In this document: positions 48,311 through 61,200 of the stretch, piece by piece
How the letters are laid out: every line of letters begins with the position of its first letter
Numbering within the stretch: the first letter of the stretch is position 1
Assembly: GCA_004794785.1 (NCBI GenBank)
Contig: SJOL01008870.1
Location: 668,662 to 732,661 of the forward strand
Source of the DNA: Opisthorchis felineus
Lineage: Eukaryota > Platyhelminthes > Trematoda > Opisthorchiida > Opisthorchiidae
Direction of reading: 5' to 3'
DNA length: 64,000 nucleotides
The notes under the pieces: model-generated
Database searches by the model: none
Told to the model about the DNA's origin: nothing
The model's input: the letters and a program-made list of their open reading frames with translations, nothing else
Program-made: the position numbers and the translations under genes

Positions 48311-50220
48311 ACTATTGTAGTATGTCAGGAGTAAACACCATCAGAACCCACGTCTCGTTACATATCTTTGATTCACGGAGATTATGTTTTAGGTTTTGCG
48401 GAATGCTTTCGGGTGATGTTTTCTTGCGTTCAAGTACAGTTATGGAATTGGCATAATACAATTTTTTATGTTTGCAGGAGCTACCAAAATGACAGATCAC
48501 GTTGTTTTCCCTATAATCTGTTGTATCCATTTACATGTATTGCACAGTGCATTGACAGAAGGAAGAAAGTCACGTCGCAGCCTAGGCGGACGCCTGTTTT
48601 GTAAACATCGAGTGTGAGGTTCGCAAAATCCTAGAGCCGAATTATTTAAAACTGTGGTTTAAAGGGGCTACGAACGTTTATATGTAGTCAGAACGACATT
48701 ATCCACAACACAAAAGAAGGTGTTATTAAGACGGATAGCGCCGAGTAAAACGTCAGTGGAATTTTTTCGAACGTTGACAAATAGGATTTATGTTCCCAAG
48801 CAAGGACTTTGTTTTGGGCTGGTGGTAGACACGTGTGAGCACTAACGAGTCAATTGGTAATATTTCCGATCGGACCACGTACCAGATTATGAAAAGCAAA
48901 AATAGTAAATGGAAATCCACTAGAAGGTAATAATAATTGAGCTGAATGACTGAAACGTGAATAAGCATGTGGTATACGAGTTAGTGTGTCGTAACAACAA
49001 CTTATCCCGTTTTTTTCCGTTGAAATCTCGAAGGGTAGAATTGTGCAACAGTTCGATTGTTCCAGAACGACTTTGATGTTTTGTGGTAAACCCTCACGCA
49101 CAAAATTGGGCAAACGGAAGGCACTTGCACGTATGGATGCGTTTACGCAAGGCTTCAGCTTCGCGATAAATTGTTATCAGGCAGTTTCGTTTATGGAGTA
49201 ACCATCCATAAACAACCGGCTGCATATCTTATAAACAAAGTAATAAATAACTGAACAAGTTCAACCAGCCGCAATGTCATTTGAACTAGCCTCCCAATAA
49301 ACATGGCTTCTTATCGATCCAAATGAATACTTTGCGAAGGGTTTCTCAAATATTATGTTGAAATGTTGTAATTACTAGCTCTACTGGATCATCTGGTTAC
49401 AACTTACAAAAAAATACAAAAGTAGAATTTGTTCTTTAACTTTGGCTTGTGTTAAAGGTAGTTCTGCCAGTCAGAAGTGGTCGAACCAACTGATGTCTGC
49501 TCGTAGACGGTTTGCACAGAAGTGTGCGCGGAGCCCTGGGCGATGCTACTAACAAGTCTCAGATATCAGTATTAAACAAGGTCATCGGACAAGCACAGTG
49601 ATCCTCCGAGAGCCATTAGCCGGCCAAAATGCAATGTATGCGATATAATACACAGCTTTTGTAGCGCCGTATACTAATGATGAGGCATGCGAGTAGTCTG
49701 TGGTCGTGATGAAGCTCCGCCCCGCGCCTAATGGAAAGTGAAGTTTATTGCGGAACTTGTGGAACTGCTTTGCAGTGTTCATTCACAATCGTGTGATAGT
49801 CAATGATTATCCATGAAATTTTAAGAAGACGCTTGAGAATGTGTGGTTAAAAAAACCATGTGCATATGAGACGCTTACTTTCCTGTCCAATAGTTTGTAA
49901 CTGCTTAGTTAATGTTTGCCAATAAACGACTTCGCGGCAGATGGCTTTTCTCCTTACGCTAGTCATATGGCAGTAGGTTAATATCACTTGGAAGGTCTCG
50001 ACTATGTAGACAATTAACTCGCCGGTATGGATGAGGTGACTGTTGCAAACAGCTTCACATTCAAGCAATCACCAGTAGCGGCAGACTGTCTACAACGGTA
50101 ACAAAGACTAACCAGATCTCTTTAATTTCCAACCATGCCAGATTTTTCTGACTTTGCTACACCACCAAGGTCTTATAGATTGACGGCTCGAAATATCCGA
50201 TAGATTTTCGCACTTCGTGG

Positions 50221-50250
50221 AGAATACGGTAGAATACGGTAGAATACGGT
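50221..50250. repeat. Three perfect tandem copies of a 10-bp unit
   Basis: The unit AGAATACGGT occurs three times without change. Too few and too short for a CRISPR array or a satellite. Confidence 0.95.
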
Positions 50251-51605
50251 CGAGAAGTGGTTTTTCATGGAAACTAGCTTTAGGAAAGCTGATGCGATAA
50301 TTTTCAGGCTTCAGGTCTGACAGGATTTTATCAAGGACAATTAAGTGTCTGCTGAGCTACACTGTTTGTCTACCCACACGGCAATTGCAGTTGTTCGTAA
50401 GGGTATAGTGGGTTGTCTAATTATTTCAGCAACATTTTGCTCCATGTAACTGACAATAGTTAGAAGGGAACAGATCTTTACGCTGAATGTTATTTTGGTC
50501 TCCTGAGAGGAAGAATTATATTAAAGTTACCATACCGGTGAAAATGTTTTCGAACACAAACGCATCAAAAATGTGGTTATTCACATAAGCTTTATTTGAT
50601 GTAATGTAACAAACCAGTGTGTGAGTTCCTAATTCCCACTTTATGGGAAGAACGATTAGATAGGTCCACTTAAATAGTCCAGGATGTCTCGTCAAAAGGT
50701 ATCCACATGAAACCAAGTGCGATGGTATTGTGATGTCCGACTCGCGGTAGTTTCTTGTAAATAAGGTTTCGTTCTTTGGAGGGCACCGCATTTGATTTTT
50801 TGTTTCCTTGCATTTTATAGTTGACATTTTACTGTGGACGTTACCCTCCTATAAAGTTTTTGTTGAAGGGTGATAGCTGATCTGTGCTGTCTCTAGGAGG
50901 GACGACCTAAGCTGCCATCCCTTGGGAAGGCAAAGTCAATTACGTTTGTATCGTGGTGGGCTCTTTTGAGCAGTATACTATGGAGAAAATGTGTTAGTAA
51001 GTGAATATCACGTGTCGCAGTTTTGCTGACATGAAGCACTGGAAATAGGAAAATCGAAAGCAAATATAATCCAAGCTTCTTAGAGAGTGGAAAGAGGAAA
51101 GGTGAAGAATAATACGGATTTAGTTGTGTACATCTTGGTTAACACATCCTGCAAAGCTGAGAATCAAACTGTAGCCGTGCTTTTGCTTTGAAACACAAAG
51201 ACAGTCAATCCAGTACCAGTCCTAGGAAAAATGCCTCCCACCGCTTTGTTCGTTACCTTCTTACAAAATACTGCAAGCGTATACAGTAGTGTATGGTATC
51301 AACAATTGAAGGTTCATCATTGAATAACTCAAAACTGTGTTTTGCCACAGATACCTCATTTAGATATCAGTAGTTACGAGCCATCACTCTGAAGAAGTGA
51401 CCATGAGTTCACCCTAAAAATTTTGGGACTATGCACAATCTATAGATAACGGAAAATGTGGGCTGTTTGTCCAGAAAAAATTATTCAGAGTTTCTCGACC
51501 ATTTTTTATGCCATGAACAATATAAAAACCAGACGAAGTCACACATCCAAGTGGAGAAGTGTGGTTCTGGAAGTTGAGGATGGGATTCACCTTCGTGCAG
51601 AGGCC

Positions 51606-51634
51606 ATTCCCCAACGAGAGCGACGTTGGGGAAT
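51606..51634. repeat. Perfect 11-bp hairpin with a 7-nt loop
   Basis: ATTCCCCAACG and its exact complement flank AGAGCGA. It resembles a stem-loop terminator in shape, but there is no T tract and the genome is eukaryotic. Confidence 0.75.
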
Positions 51635-53724
51635 TTGTGTAAACATAAGTACACTGAAAACCTCTATAGTACATTGGAGTCGTAGGATATAAAATTCTGC
51701 TCAACAGAACACCGCATGAAATCCATGGTCAAATTCATAACGGAGTAATCTTCTGATCTCCACTATGGCTATGCAATATGCCAACCGAGATTCAGTTCCA
51801 GCTTTCAAAGCCCAAAAACACGCACTTTTGGTCATCTCCAATATATGACCATCAAGCCGTCACTCAATCTTATTGACAGTCTAGATGCCAGTTGCTCCGA
51901 CCACGGATAGCTTTCAGAATAACACTGTGTGACAGTTGAAGTGTTTAGCCCATATACAAAATCTCAAACCACCTCATCCTAATGCGTATATACAGATATG
52001 GTGACATTTGACTCCATAAACACCCAAATGAAAAGTTGTGGTTTCTAGTTCCATTTGTTCTTCGAGAATGATCATTTGATGATGGCAATCCCTGAGGAAA
52101 GAAAGGGTTAACCAGTGCCCATGGAATTTCGCCACCAGGCAGACTCCGGCTTTGGGACAAATTTTCTAAGTACACCTATCTGGGTTTGCACAGTTTCAGT
52201 GTTTATGTACAGATTACCCACTTCCAGTGCATCACCTGTTTCTCAAAGTATTATGAAGTGAAAGGCGAAGAATGTAGTGGTGGCTTGTTGTGGGCAACAA
52301 TGTACTCGTCCTGCTTTTATCCATAACTGATCAGATGTGGATACGGAACGCACAACGATATGAGTGTTGTACACATCACGCCTTCCTACATGTGTGCCAT
52401 GCGATGAAAAAATTGAAACCATCACTTTTATTTTCATGGCTGGTCGATGCTATTAAGGGATACAGAACAAATGTATCGACACTGAAATCCAGACTTGATA
52501 GAAAGACTGTTTGGAATGGACGGATAATTTGGTAACTGAAAGCTAATGATCAACAGTTGATGCTATCATGAGTAGGCCACAGAGAGCAATACTGTTCACT
52601 CTGAAATATCAGATGGCTGTTAGGAAACTCCTGAGATTCGGATAAGCTATATAAAACGGGAGGCAATAATAATATTTAGAAACCCAGGATTGTAATAAAT
52701 TCAGCACATCTTCCTGCAAAAGTACTGGCAGGAATTAGGCCACTAAATGTAACGTGCCTTGTCCACAAGAACGAGAACTTCACCCGAACACTTTGATAAA
52801 AGCTAACCCTAGCAAAGAACATAGGGGATTGTTCACAATGGCCACTGTTTTCCTGTATCAAATAAAACATTGGCCTATTAAACACTTCATTTTACCAGAC
52901 AAGAGAATAATGTATTGGATGCATACATTTTTCACTCCAGAACCACTTCCTGGCTCTTTCACCAATGAGGTATCACCAAGAAGGAACGTTCAAATAAACA
53001 TGCTCGAAATAGGGACGCCACAACCACTTCACAGTTTTCATGACGCGGCGAAGAATGAGCGAACGTTGCTTGCTTATCAAACACCCACTTATCCACTATT
53101 TTGTGTAGTGAGCTGAGCAAACAACCTCATAGTTTTAACATGGGCCTGAACATCTTATTGTGACAATTCCGGGTCTGTACAACAATCTTTATCAGGTTGC
53201 ATCGCGAGCATTTACCGCGGATTCGGTCCATATAACTTTAAAAGGATAGTCAATCCTGGGCCAAAAAGTAACTTAATTTACTTCCATTAGATAAAGCAGT
53301 GAAGAGAGCTACGTTTGTTTCTTTCTCCTCTTACTAGTTAATCGTACCATCAATTCTCGTCTTCCCTGAAAGTTGGATGAACATGCTTACTTCAATCCAT
53401 AATTCAGTTCCAAAGAAGGAAATATATTACAACATTAAAAACGTGATGGAAAAAACGTCCTTTCCATCCCAGGTTTGCTAGTTTAAATCCCTTTGCCACC
53501 AAAATAATTGGAATTAAGATACCTTTAGAACCACACTTTAAAACAAAAGATCTTGAATTCTTGAAGGACCGCACTACACTGAAGGTTGCTGAATAGCTCC
53601 TCAACGGTTTTGTCCTTCTTGGAGTTCATATAATAGGCGAAGTCCCCAAGTTTTCATCTTTCTTATGTTCCTCATGAACACTAAATTATACACATTTGGC
53701 AACCTTAGGAGCGGTATGTTCTAC

Positions 53725-53812
53725 CAAGAAAACGTGCTGCGATATCCCCAATATAGTGCCGACTGAAACATGAAGCCACATTTGTGCACCACATTCAGTT
53801 GAGTATGCTGCT
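53725..53812 (+). repeat. Repeat family B, truncated block b
   Basis: It contains GTGCTGCGATATCCC, CGACTGAAACATGA and CACCACATTCAGTTGAG, then departs from the family. Confidence 0.5.
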
Positions 53813-54098
53813 GGATAGGTACTTCCTCCCTACCTGCCTATGCTCATAGTTTTCGAACAGTACGTAGTAATCACCAATGCGTCTGGCTAGCTGGCGTTTC
53901 TCTTTTATATTTCTCTAGCAGATCGCAAAATCTGCGGTTCTGTCTCATTGGTTCTGACTGTCTTGACTCCGTCTTCAAAATTAAAGGATGTTCTCAGGGT
54001 ACATCCCCTGGACCATGCCTCGAATGATGAGGATCATTGCTGATTTTTGTCACTACTTGACTCGAGCAGCTAATCCGATTATTTGGGCACATTTTTCG

Positions 54099-54108
54099 CC
54101 CCCCCCCC
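54099..54108. repeat. Poly-C tract of ten bases
   Basis: A ten-C run in otherwise AT-rich DNA, and a likely sequencing-error point. Confidence 0.9.
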
Positions 54109-56817
54109 ACATGCAAACACTGTCAAGCAGTTATTGCTGCTAAAATGCGCCAATAGTGGCGTTGTCGTCGAGGTTGTCAGTTGATAACCTGGACCGATGT
54201 TGAATGTCTGAGCCTGCACACTTTCGATGACCAAGCTAATGAAACCAACACTAAATCAATGTTTGTGAGGATATTACCACCGACTGACATGCTTTGGCAA
54301 CTTCGGCTGGAGACATTTTAGACATCGGCTCGTCCGCATGCAGAAGGTAATCAAAGTAAAGGGAAGAAGCAAACATGCCTTCAAGCAGCGATCACGTAAC
54401 CCGGCTGAATTATGACAGAATGGCAGGACGCTAATATACGGAGGTTTGTTGTCTTGTTATTTCAACCAGTTTAAGTGCGACAAGTGTTTCAAATAACACT
54501 AAAGCTATCGTTCGCACAGAGTTCAGTGCGGATATCGCCAGGAAGTTCTTATGTGATGCTTGAGGTCTTTATTATAGCCTATATTATCACAAAAGGCATG
54601 ACTATCTCTGGTAAGCATAACGATTTCGCTCTTTTGTCAAACTAGGAACAGTTTTCCATAAAACTTCTACTCATCCAAAAAGATAACTGAAGCTTATTTG
54701 GTAATCGATTTCGTTGCAATTCCAAAATGGAGAGTTGTGAAAGCATTGTATTCATGAAATCTTCTACTTATAATGGTCTAGCAATCGTTCACCGACATCT
54801 CATTTTCCACTACGCGTTTTGCTCTTATTCTGGACTTGCGGATAATCACACTGATGGTGTGTTTTTGTGGTAGTGGAGGGCGAAGCGCAAAAATCGCTCT
54901 ATACTTCTAATGCCCACTGTTTTATTAGTTCTGTAAACGCATCAGAAATGTTTGCATAGTTGTCACGATCAGCGGGAAAAAATAATTTTAGTCGGATATT
55001 ACTCAAATAAATCATGTAGAGCACATCATTGGCAGCTTCAGTCATCGGCCCCACCACCTCTATAAGACATCCAGATAAATCCGTAAGAGAACCTGGAAAG
55101 ATACTTTAAGTAGTTCCTGCTTTGTGCTGGATTTGGGACATTCTTAATACAAGGTAGCAAACTATCGGATTTGACGCCTGGCACTGAGCCTCTTTTGACA
55201 CATTTCAAGACTTCAGTACATGTCATCATTGTCACCGTCATCATCTTGGTAAATTTATGTCGACATATTGCGAACGATTCTTTGATGTTGTAGCATAAAA
55301 CTTCAGCTTTTCTGTTCGTTCCTGCCATGTATCGAATGTTTTGAATTGTTATAAATTCAACTTCTTCGTAAAATTGTATGCGCCAAACTTTACCGGTGTG
55401 CTCTTATAGTTCCAGGATATTTTGAATACTGAAGATACGTCTTTGCGCTCTTCTAGGGCGTGCCCGTCCACGTCATTGGGATTGTCCGCCCTGCACGTGT
55501 GAAAATGTCTGTCTCAGCTCTATGTTCAACCATCCAACTGTCAACCGATAGGTAGCTTCTCAAAGCCGTGCTGTGGATACGCTTCCATTTTAACTAGCCG
55601 AAAAATGACGTGAGAAACAAAAAAGTGCCTTTGAGCACTGAATCAATGTACGCGATATGCCGAGATAATTTTTCTCTCACGGCTAACCGCGGTCCTTTTG
55701 TATAGTTTCAAGTTTTTTTGTGTATATGTATCAGGCATAATCTTTATCTGGGAAGCGGTTGTTTGTAGACAGATAGAGATATACTGTTTGCTGGCAAAGC
55801 AAAACGGACAACACATCGCCTTGACCGGCTTTTGAAGCAGTACTTAGTTATTGAATGTTCCAGCTGTAACAAAAAATTAGGTGAGTGGGATATGCAAAAA
55901 TGTCCTTACAGGAGCATCCGTGTGTTCAAACGGCCCACATAGAATATACAAACTGGTGGGTAAGCATTTTGGATTGTCTTGTTAGTACCATGGCTAAAGG
56001 CTGATAACATCAGTTTTGTAACACTTAAATAACGGGTATAATTGCGTAAGCACAAATCAGTTAGGTCAGTGGACCAGAGGAGAAACCTGATCCACTATGT
56101 CGTTAGGTCCAAAGCAATTTAGCGGCTGCACCATATAAGTGTGACTGACAGCACGCAGGTTTTTAGGTCTTTTCCCACGGAGCTTTAGTTCAGTCCAGTA
56201 CTTTCTTTCCACATAATCATCTGGAATGTGTTTGGAGTTCTCTTGAATGACAAACACAGAAGCTCTCAATCGAATTGCTAACCAAACCAAAGTAGCAAAG
56301 TCCTGAACTTAGGTATGATTTTGTTAAGCATTTATTTTCAGTTACATTCAGGGTGCCATCGACCGAACAAGCCACGCTCCACACGGAATGAAGACAAAAC
56401 AGGTAATATACTGCGTAGACTACGTATCAGTCTTCAAGCTCCCAATGACTTTACCTGCAGGCATTCCCTGAAAGTATCACTTATGTGCACTTCACGACCA
56501 AGTGGCCATTGCTTCGAGTGTTTGATCATAGCTGCATAATTGGAAAGCGAGGAAAGGAAAAACCGGCCCCATCCAACCTAAAATGGATTCCTCCTCAGAA
56601 AAGAACTCAGTCAAATGCTGCACGGATAGCTTTTGAACGTCAACTAAGCCTTTGATACAGTCATTGTAGGTCGTCCCATGTGAGCTTGTCTGCCCAGACG
56701 AATTTGTTAACCATCTCACAATAAGATCGTTCCAGGTACTCCGTCGGCGGGTATACTTCTGATTTAATGGATTTTGTGTGTGTTACGGTATGCCAACACT
56801 TGTAAACTACTCTTCCA

Positions 56818-57000
56818 ATCTGGTATGTAAATGAGTGCATTTCGCTAATTTCGTGAACTTTGGGTTCAAGTAGAACATAAGGTTGAGGGGAACTTGGGGA
56901 CTGCGCCTACCTGATGAGCCGCAAGAAGAGTGACACTAGTCGTGGGCTCTAGAAGCATTTTCGGCAAGCTTATGAGTAGTGCACTAAGTCCATACAAAGT
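56818..57000 (+). repeat. Repeat family B, junction of b and a
   Basis: It carries AAATGAGTGCATTTCGC, TTTGGGTTCAAGTAGAACA, GGGACTGCGCCTAC, GATGAGCC and CAAGCTTATGAGTAGTGCA in the order expected for b then a. It gives the cleanest view of the b-to-a junction. Confidence 0.55.
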
Positions 57001-57568
57001 TTTGTGACGATTTTCGTAATAACCTTGCTAAATTCTCTCAAATCAACCTAAATGAACCTTCCTCAAAACTCTCACACTCAAATATAGGACATTTCTGGAT
57101 TTCCAGTGAGTTCGTCTGAAAATTCCCATAAGAATTGAAAATTAACATGCGAGAGAGCACTGCACTGTTAATTAGTGAATCGTTTTCGCCTGATAACACC
57201 CAATTTGTTGTTCTCACCAACGAAATGTAAATTAATGATCCCGGGTTGCCAACGCGCTGGTGAGGTTGAGGTTAGTCATATATATTTGGAAACACCAAGA
57301 TAGACCTTAATTACGCCGTGAATCAATCCAATTTACTTTAAAACAAAATCTTCCCGAAATCTCGCCGGGCTAGTTTCTTTGACCCTTCGTCAGTTGAGTT
57401 AAAATGCAACATCTGTGTCTGCATGTGTGCGCGTGCGTACAGGCTTACTCGCGTGCCTGCATAGGAAAGAAACTGCATCATTAGTTTCAACTTAGAGATC
57501 TCCAACTTGCCATTTCGTCAGTGGAGTCATACTCGTCTCCTAACCTAGGCCCTCTCTAGTGTCGTCAG

Positions 57569-58286
57569 GTGCTAGCACGCCGTACGTATAAGCGGCTCAC
57601 AATTCTAGTATTCCTGGATTTCCAATGCGCATTCGACACGGTTGACCGGTCTGTTCTTCTTGACACGCTTGCCCACCAAGGAATGCCCCTGAAGTTTGTA
57701 AAGATAATACTTTCTTTATATTCTCAGAATTCCGAACGTGTGAGAGCATACGGCAAGCTCTTCGAAGGCTTCCTGACACAAAGCGGTGTCCGCCAGGAAT
57801 GCCCACTCTCTTCATTCCTATTTAAATTCGTGATTGATAAAATCCTGAGACGGACGCTGAAAGGCTTTCAAATTCCCAGTGTTCAAATAGCCTGTGACAA
57901 AAACCTTGTCGATCTGGAATATGCAGACGATATCATCCTCGTCCTCGAAGAGGAGGGTAAGGCGCAAGTGTTTTTGGGTGAAATGATCAAAGTCATACCG
58001 TCCTTTGGTATGTACCTCGCACCCACAAAGTATAAGCTTATGTTCGTGGACATGCAGTCACCACGCCACTTACAATCCAGAGCGAGGCACTCGATGTTGT
58101 GGAGCGTTTTATGTATCTTGGGAGTTGTATTAGTTCTGAATGTAGCGTGACAGATGAGGTCAATGCATGAATCTGCAAGGCTCGGGTCGTGTTTGCTAAT
58201 TTGAGACAACTATGGCTTTCAAATAAATCATGGTTGTATGGCAGCGAAGCATCAGTGTTGAACACTGATGTCATGCTGTCGATGAT
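57569..58286 (+). pseudogene. RTE-type non-LTR retrotransposon, 5'-truncated reverse transcriptase pseudogene
   Basis: The 193-codon frame at 57569-58150 holds the palm of a reverse transcriptase. Motif A is FLDFQCAFD with Asp17, motif B is SGVRQECPLSS (residues 72-82), and the active-site box is YADD (residues 118-121, 57920-57931), followed by thumb-side sequence ending at MQSP. The family consensus has QGCPLSP at motif B, so the Glu and Ser are substitutions at normally fixed positions. Near 58075 the coding frame shifts. It continues as EALDVVERFMYLGSCIS, meets a TGA where Arg is expected, and goes on with FANLRQLW. The 5' endonuclease and fingers are absent. The copy ends in an ATG/TGA-type tail (58271-58286), as RTE elements do. 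It is dead. Confidence 0.85.
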
Positions 58287-61200
58287 TATGGTGATGAGAA
58301 CTTTCTCATGTGTTTTAAAGACTTCTTTATGATAGCCCACACAATCGATAGTATTGGCCCCCATTACTTCAACTTGGTCAGCAACCGTGTACTTGTAGGT
58401 TTGTGATAAATGAAACCTAAAAACTGTGGCCACATCGAAAGTAAGCGATTTAACCTTAAAATAACAAATTAAATAACAGTGAACAGCCGTCACATTTGAG
58501 GTATAATTTTTGCAGGCCGTCCAAAGTAAGTTCATTTCTGTTCAACAAAACAAGTAAGTAGTGCATCATAAGGAAAGCTACAATCTACGGGAGTAAATAT
58601 TGAAACCGAAAAGCGAGAATCCATAAGTGGTTATCCTGTACGCGTGTTGGAAACATTGTAATTTTCAAGACCCAAAAGGACTGCATCAATATCACATGCA
58701 TCCGTGGTCGTCTCAAAATAGCTACGATCGGCTGTCGTGCAGTGAGTTCTAAGAAGTTTCCACCTGCATAGTTAACCACTGGTAGGAGTGGTTATATTGT
58801 GTGCAAAATGTATGAAATAAATAAAGAAGTTAACGGCATCAAGCGTGGATCTTGTTTTGGAGGATGGGTTAGCTTTGTGAACTTCAGGAAGAATGCGGTC
58901 CGTGGTAGTAACAGTGGTAAAATTGAAATGCCCCGTAAAAACTGTCTGTCCAAAAGTCTTTTTTTTTTGTAGAAAGATCTTTGCTCATTTATTCGCAATA
59001 TTCATGCAAATTTTTTTTTAGCTTTTCTCTTCGTCGTGTATTGGGGACTTGATATTAGTGCACTGGTTTCAATGGTGTGTTCGAATTGACGGCTTAAATC
59101 CTCTAGATTAGGGATGTTGTAGAATTGAGGAAATTTTTTCTTCTCCCGATTAGTGTCACCCGCTAAAGTTTTTCAATGAACTTGCGTAACCTAAGTGCAG
59201 TTATGTAGTTTGTGAAAATATTGAACTTAATAAACGAAAACGTGCAACTGGCTGCGGAGATAACGACGATAACGAAGATGACGAAAAAGTGAATGCAATC
59301 GGAACGCTTAGCCGAAAATAACTGGGATACTACTTGGTATACTAGTCGTTGACCAGTGCTTTTTCACAAAACGGGAAGATATCGTCTGCACCGTGGTTGA
59401 CAGGCGATTCCTCAGTCTGTTTGTATTTTCTGCCTAAAATCTCCAAACCAATTCGGATTTTTTAAGTAGGTGGCAGGCAGTCGCGAACTGTTTCGTGATG
59501 TGGGTTGTGGTTTCCTCTGAGTAAAGGCATTTTGACGGAAACACGACGTAGGTTACGTATAATGCTTTATATATGGACGTACCGCCGAGTAAATCCTACC
59601 AAATCTTTGAGCTATTCTCTTATCATTTTGCACACCTTAAAAACGATTACGTTCCTATTCTCTCATATATCATCAAATCTCGGGAGTAAAGAAAAAAAGT
59701 ATCTTTCATTACTCGCTTAGTTTTCAGGATTCCGTGTGGGTAAGGATGTCAATCTTGCAGTCATATTTTATGTATGACTGTTTGGGTCGCTTGAGGGAAG
59801 TAACGCGAGTGGTGTACGAGCGACAAAATGACGTCAACCTATAGCTCAAAATGCAGTAGGAACGTATATTTTCGAAGCTAACTCATAGTGAAACAGTTGC
59901 TTTCACTTTAGGTTGTCTCCACTAGCTTAACGGGGACAAACCTTCGCATGATGGATTTGTTTGTTTTGAATGAATGGGAGATGCGGTATGCAATTCTAAG
60001 ATAGGATTCTGGAGTTTGCAGCAAAACAGTAAAACTAGTTAATAATATTTCAAACTTAATTTAGTGTGACGATTTCCGGTGAGGTAGATAAACCAAATAT
60101 TTGAAACATCTAGTACAAACGATAGTAAAATATAAAGGAGAAGACTTCAACATTGGAGAAGTTCTACCTGTTCGGCTTGCTGGATGCAGGAGAGTGGGGA
60201 ACCGAGGCCGCTGTCGTCAAGCCGGGTCCGGCATGGAATTACAGCAATTTTACTGGTGTAATTCATGCATATTTAATATCTAGCGAACCATTAGGATGCT
60301 TGAGCCTTCGTTCTGTCGAAAGTTTTTAGTTTAAGGTATAGAAGTTCAAGTAACATCATGTTTTCCATATTAAAGACCATGATATCATGATTTTCTGTTG
60401 TTCTTAACCTGGATTGTAACCACAAGTGTGTTTATTACTCACTCATAAACACTTGTGGACAGATAACTCGCCATGAGCTTTTAGTAAGTTAGTGTCTGTA
60501 GTTTACAGTAAAGCATTAGGGAAGCAATTGTTTCGCGAAGCTTTTTAAAAAAGGGCAATAACAATAATGCTGTTTCAAAAAAATTCTTTAACTCTGAGGT
60601 CATCAGTCGCAGTGTGGGTAAAAGTGATTACCAAATGGCTTTTCAGGGAGCCAGAGGACTAGACACCAACCCATTCAATGTGCCGAAAGTTCCTGTTCTT
60701 AATAAGAACAAGGAGCCCGACAAACTCACTTGCCATGTTTTAAGTGAAATTTGAAGTTGTGAATTAATTCATTATTATTACATAAAAGTAGAATAAAAAA
60801 TGCACAGCCATTAATCATACAAGCTAGAGCATCAGTCGATTTGCGAGGGCTACGTTGGTTTTTGGTTGATTCTATCATGTTGATAAGTCAGCCTCTTCTG
60901 CGAACACTTAGTTAGACACTATATCCTAACACCAATCGTTTCAGTTGAACTTTGCTTTGCCGCTACGCTATTTCCGATGATTTACCTGAATTTCAATGGA
61001 TGGTGCCGGATGACTGGCTAGAGTTAACACACTGGAAACTAATTACTGTGTCCAGTGGTAAAGATTTTCTTATTACACTTTTTTCCAATAGACGATTATT
61101 ACCTCATGGTTTACAAAATATGAGATCTTAGGACAATACCTATGAGAGATTCTACACATTACTTACAAGGTTTTTGTCTATTTAGCAATCCGAATTCGTC

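Larger units (their letters stand above)
41191..56817. other. Repeat-rich region without a recognised gene
   Basis: Family B copies at about 44.6, 47.9 and 53.7 kb are the only repeated structure I could trace. One exon-like block stands at 52899-52969 (acceptor ttcattttaccag, donor GTATCA, 23 codons). Another is 56342-56402 (acceptor tttattttcag, donor GTAATA, 20 codons starting YIQGAIDR). Open frames of up to 120 codons are within chance. Confidence 0.5.

Noticed and set aside
49582..49782. Minus-strand frame that reads like a structured protein
   Set aside because: Only 66 codons, no splice sites of quality at the edges and no recognised motif.
50221..50250. Short regular repeats as a CRISPR array
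   Set aside because: Units are contiguous without spacers and the genome is eukaryotic.
52754..53116. 120-codon + frame
   Set aside because: Length is within chance for this base composition and no motif is visible. Only its middle part looks like an exon with splice sites, and that is weak.
57597..58209. Two further minus-strand frames over the retrotransposon
   Set aside because: Both are reverse-strand shadows of the reverse transcriptase frame, whose YADD and motif A are on the + strand.
58038..58535. 165-codon open frame on the minus strand
   Set aside because: Its first-transcribed half covers unique DNA, and the rest is antisense to the reverse transcriptase pseudogene tail. The translation resembles no protein.
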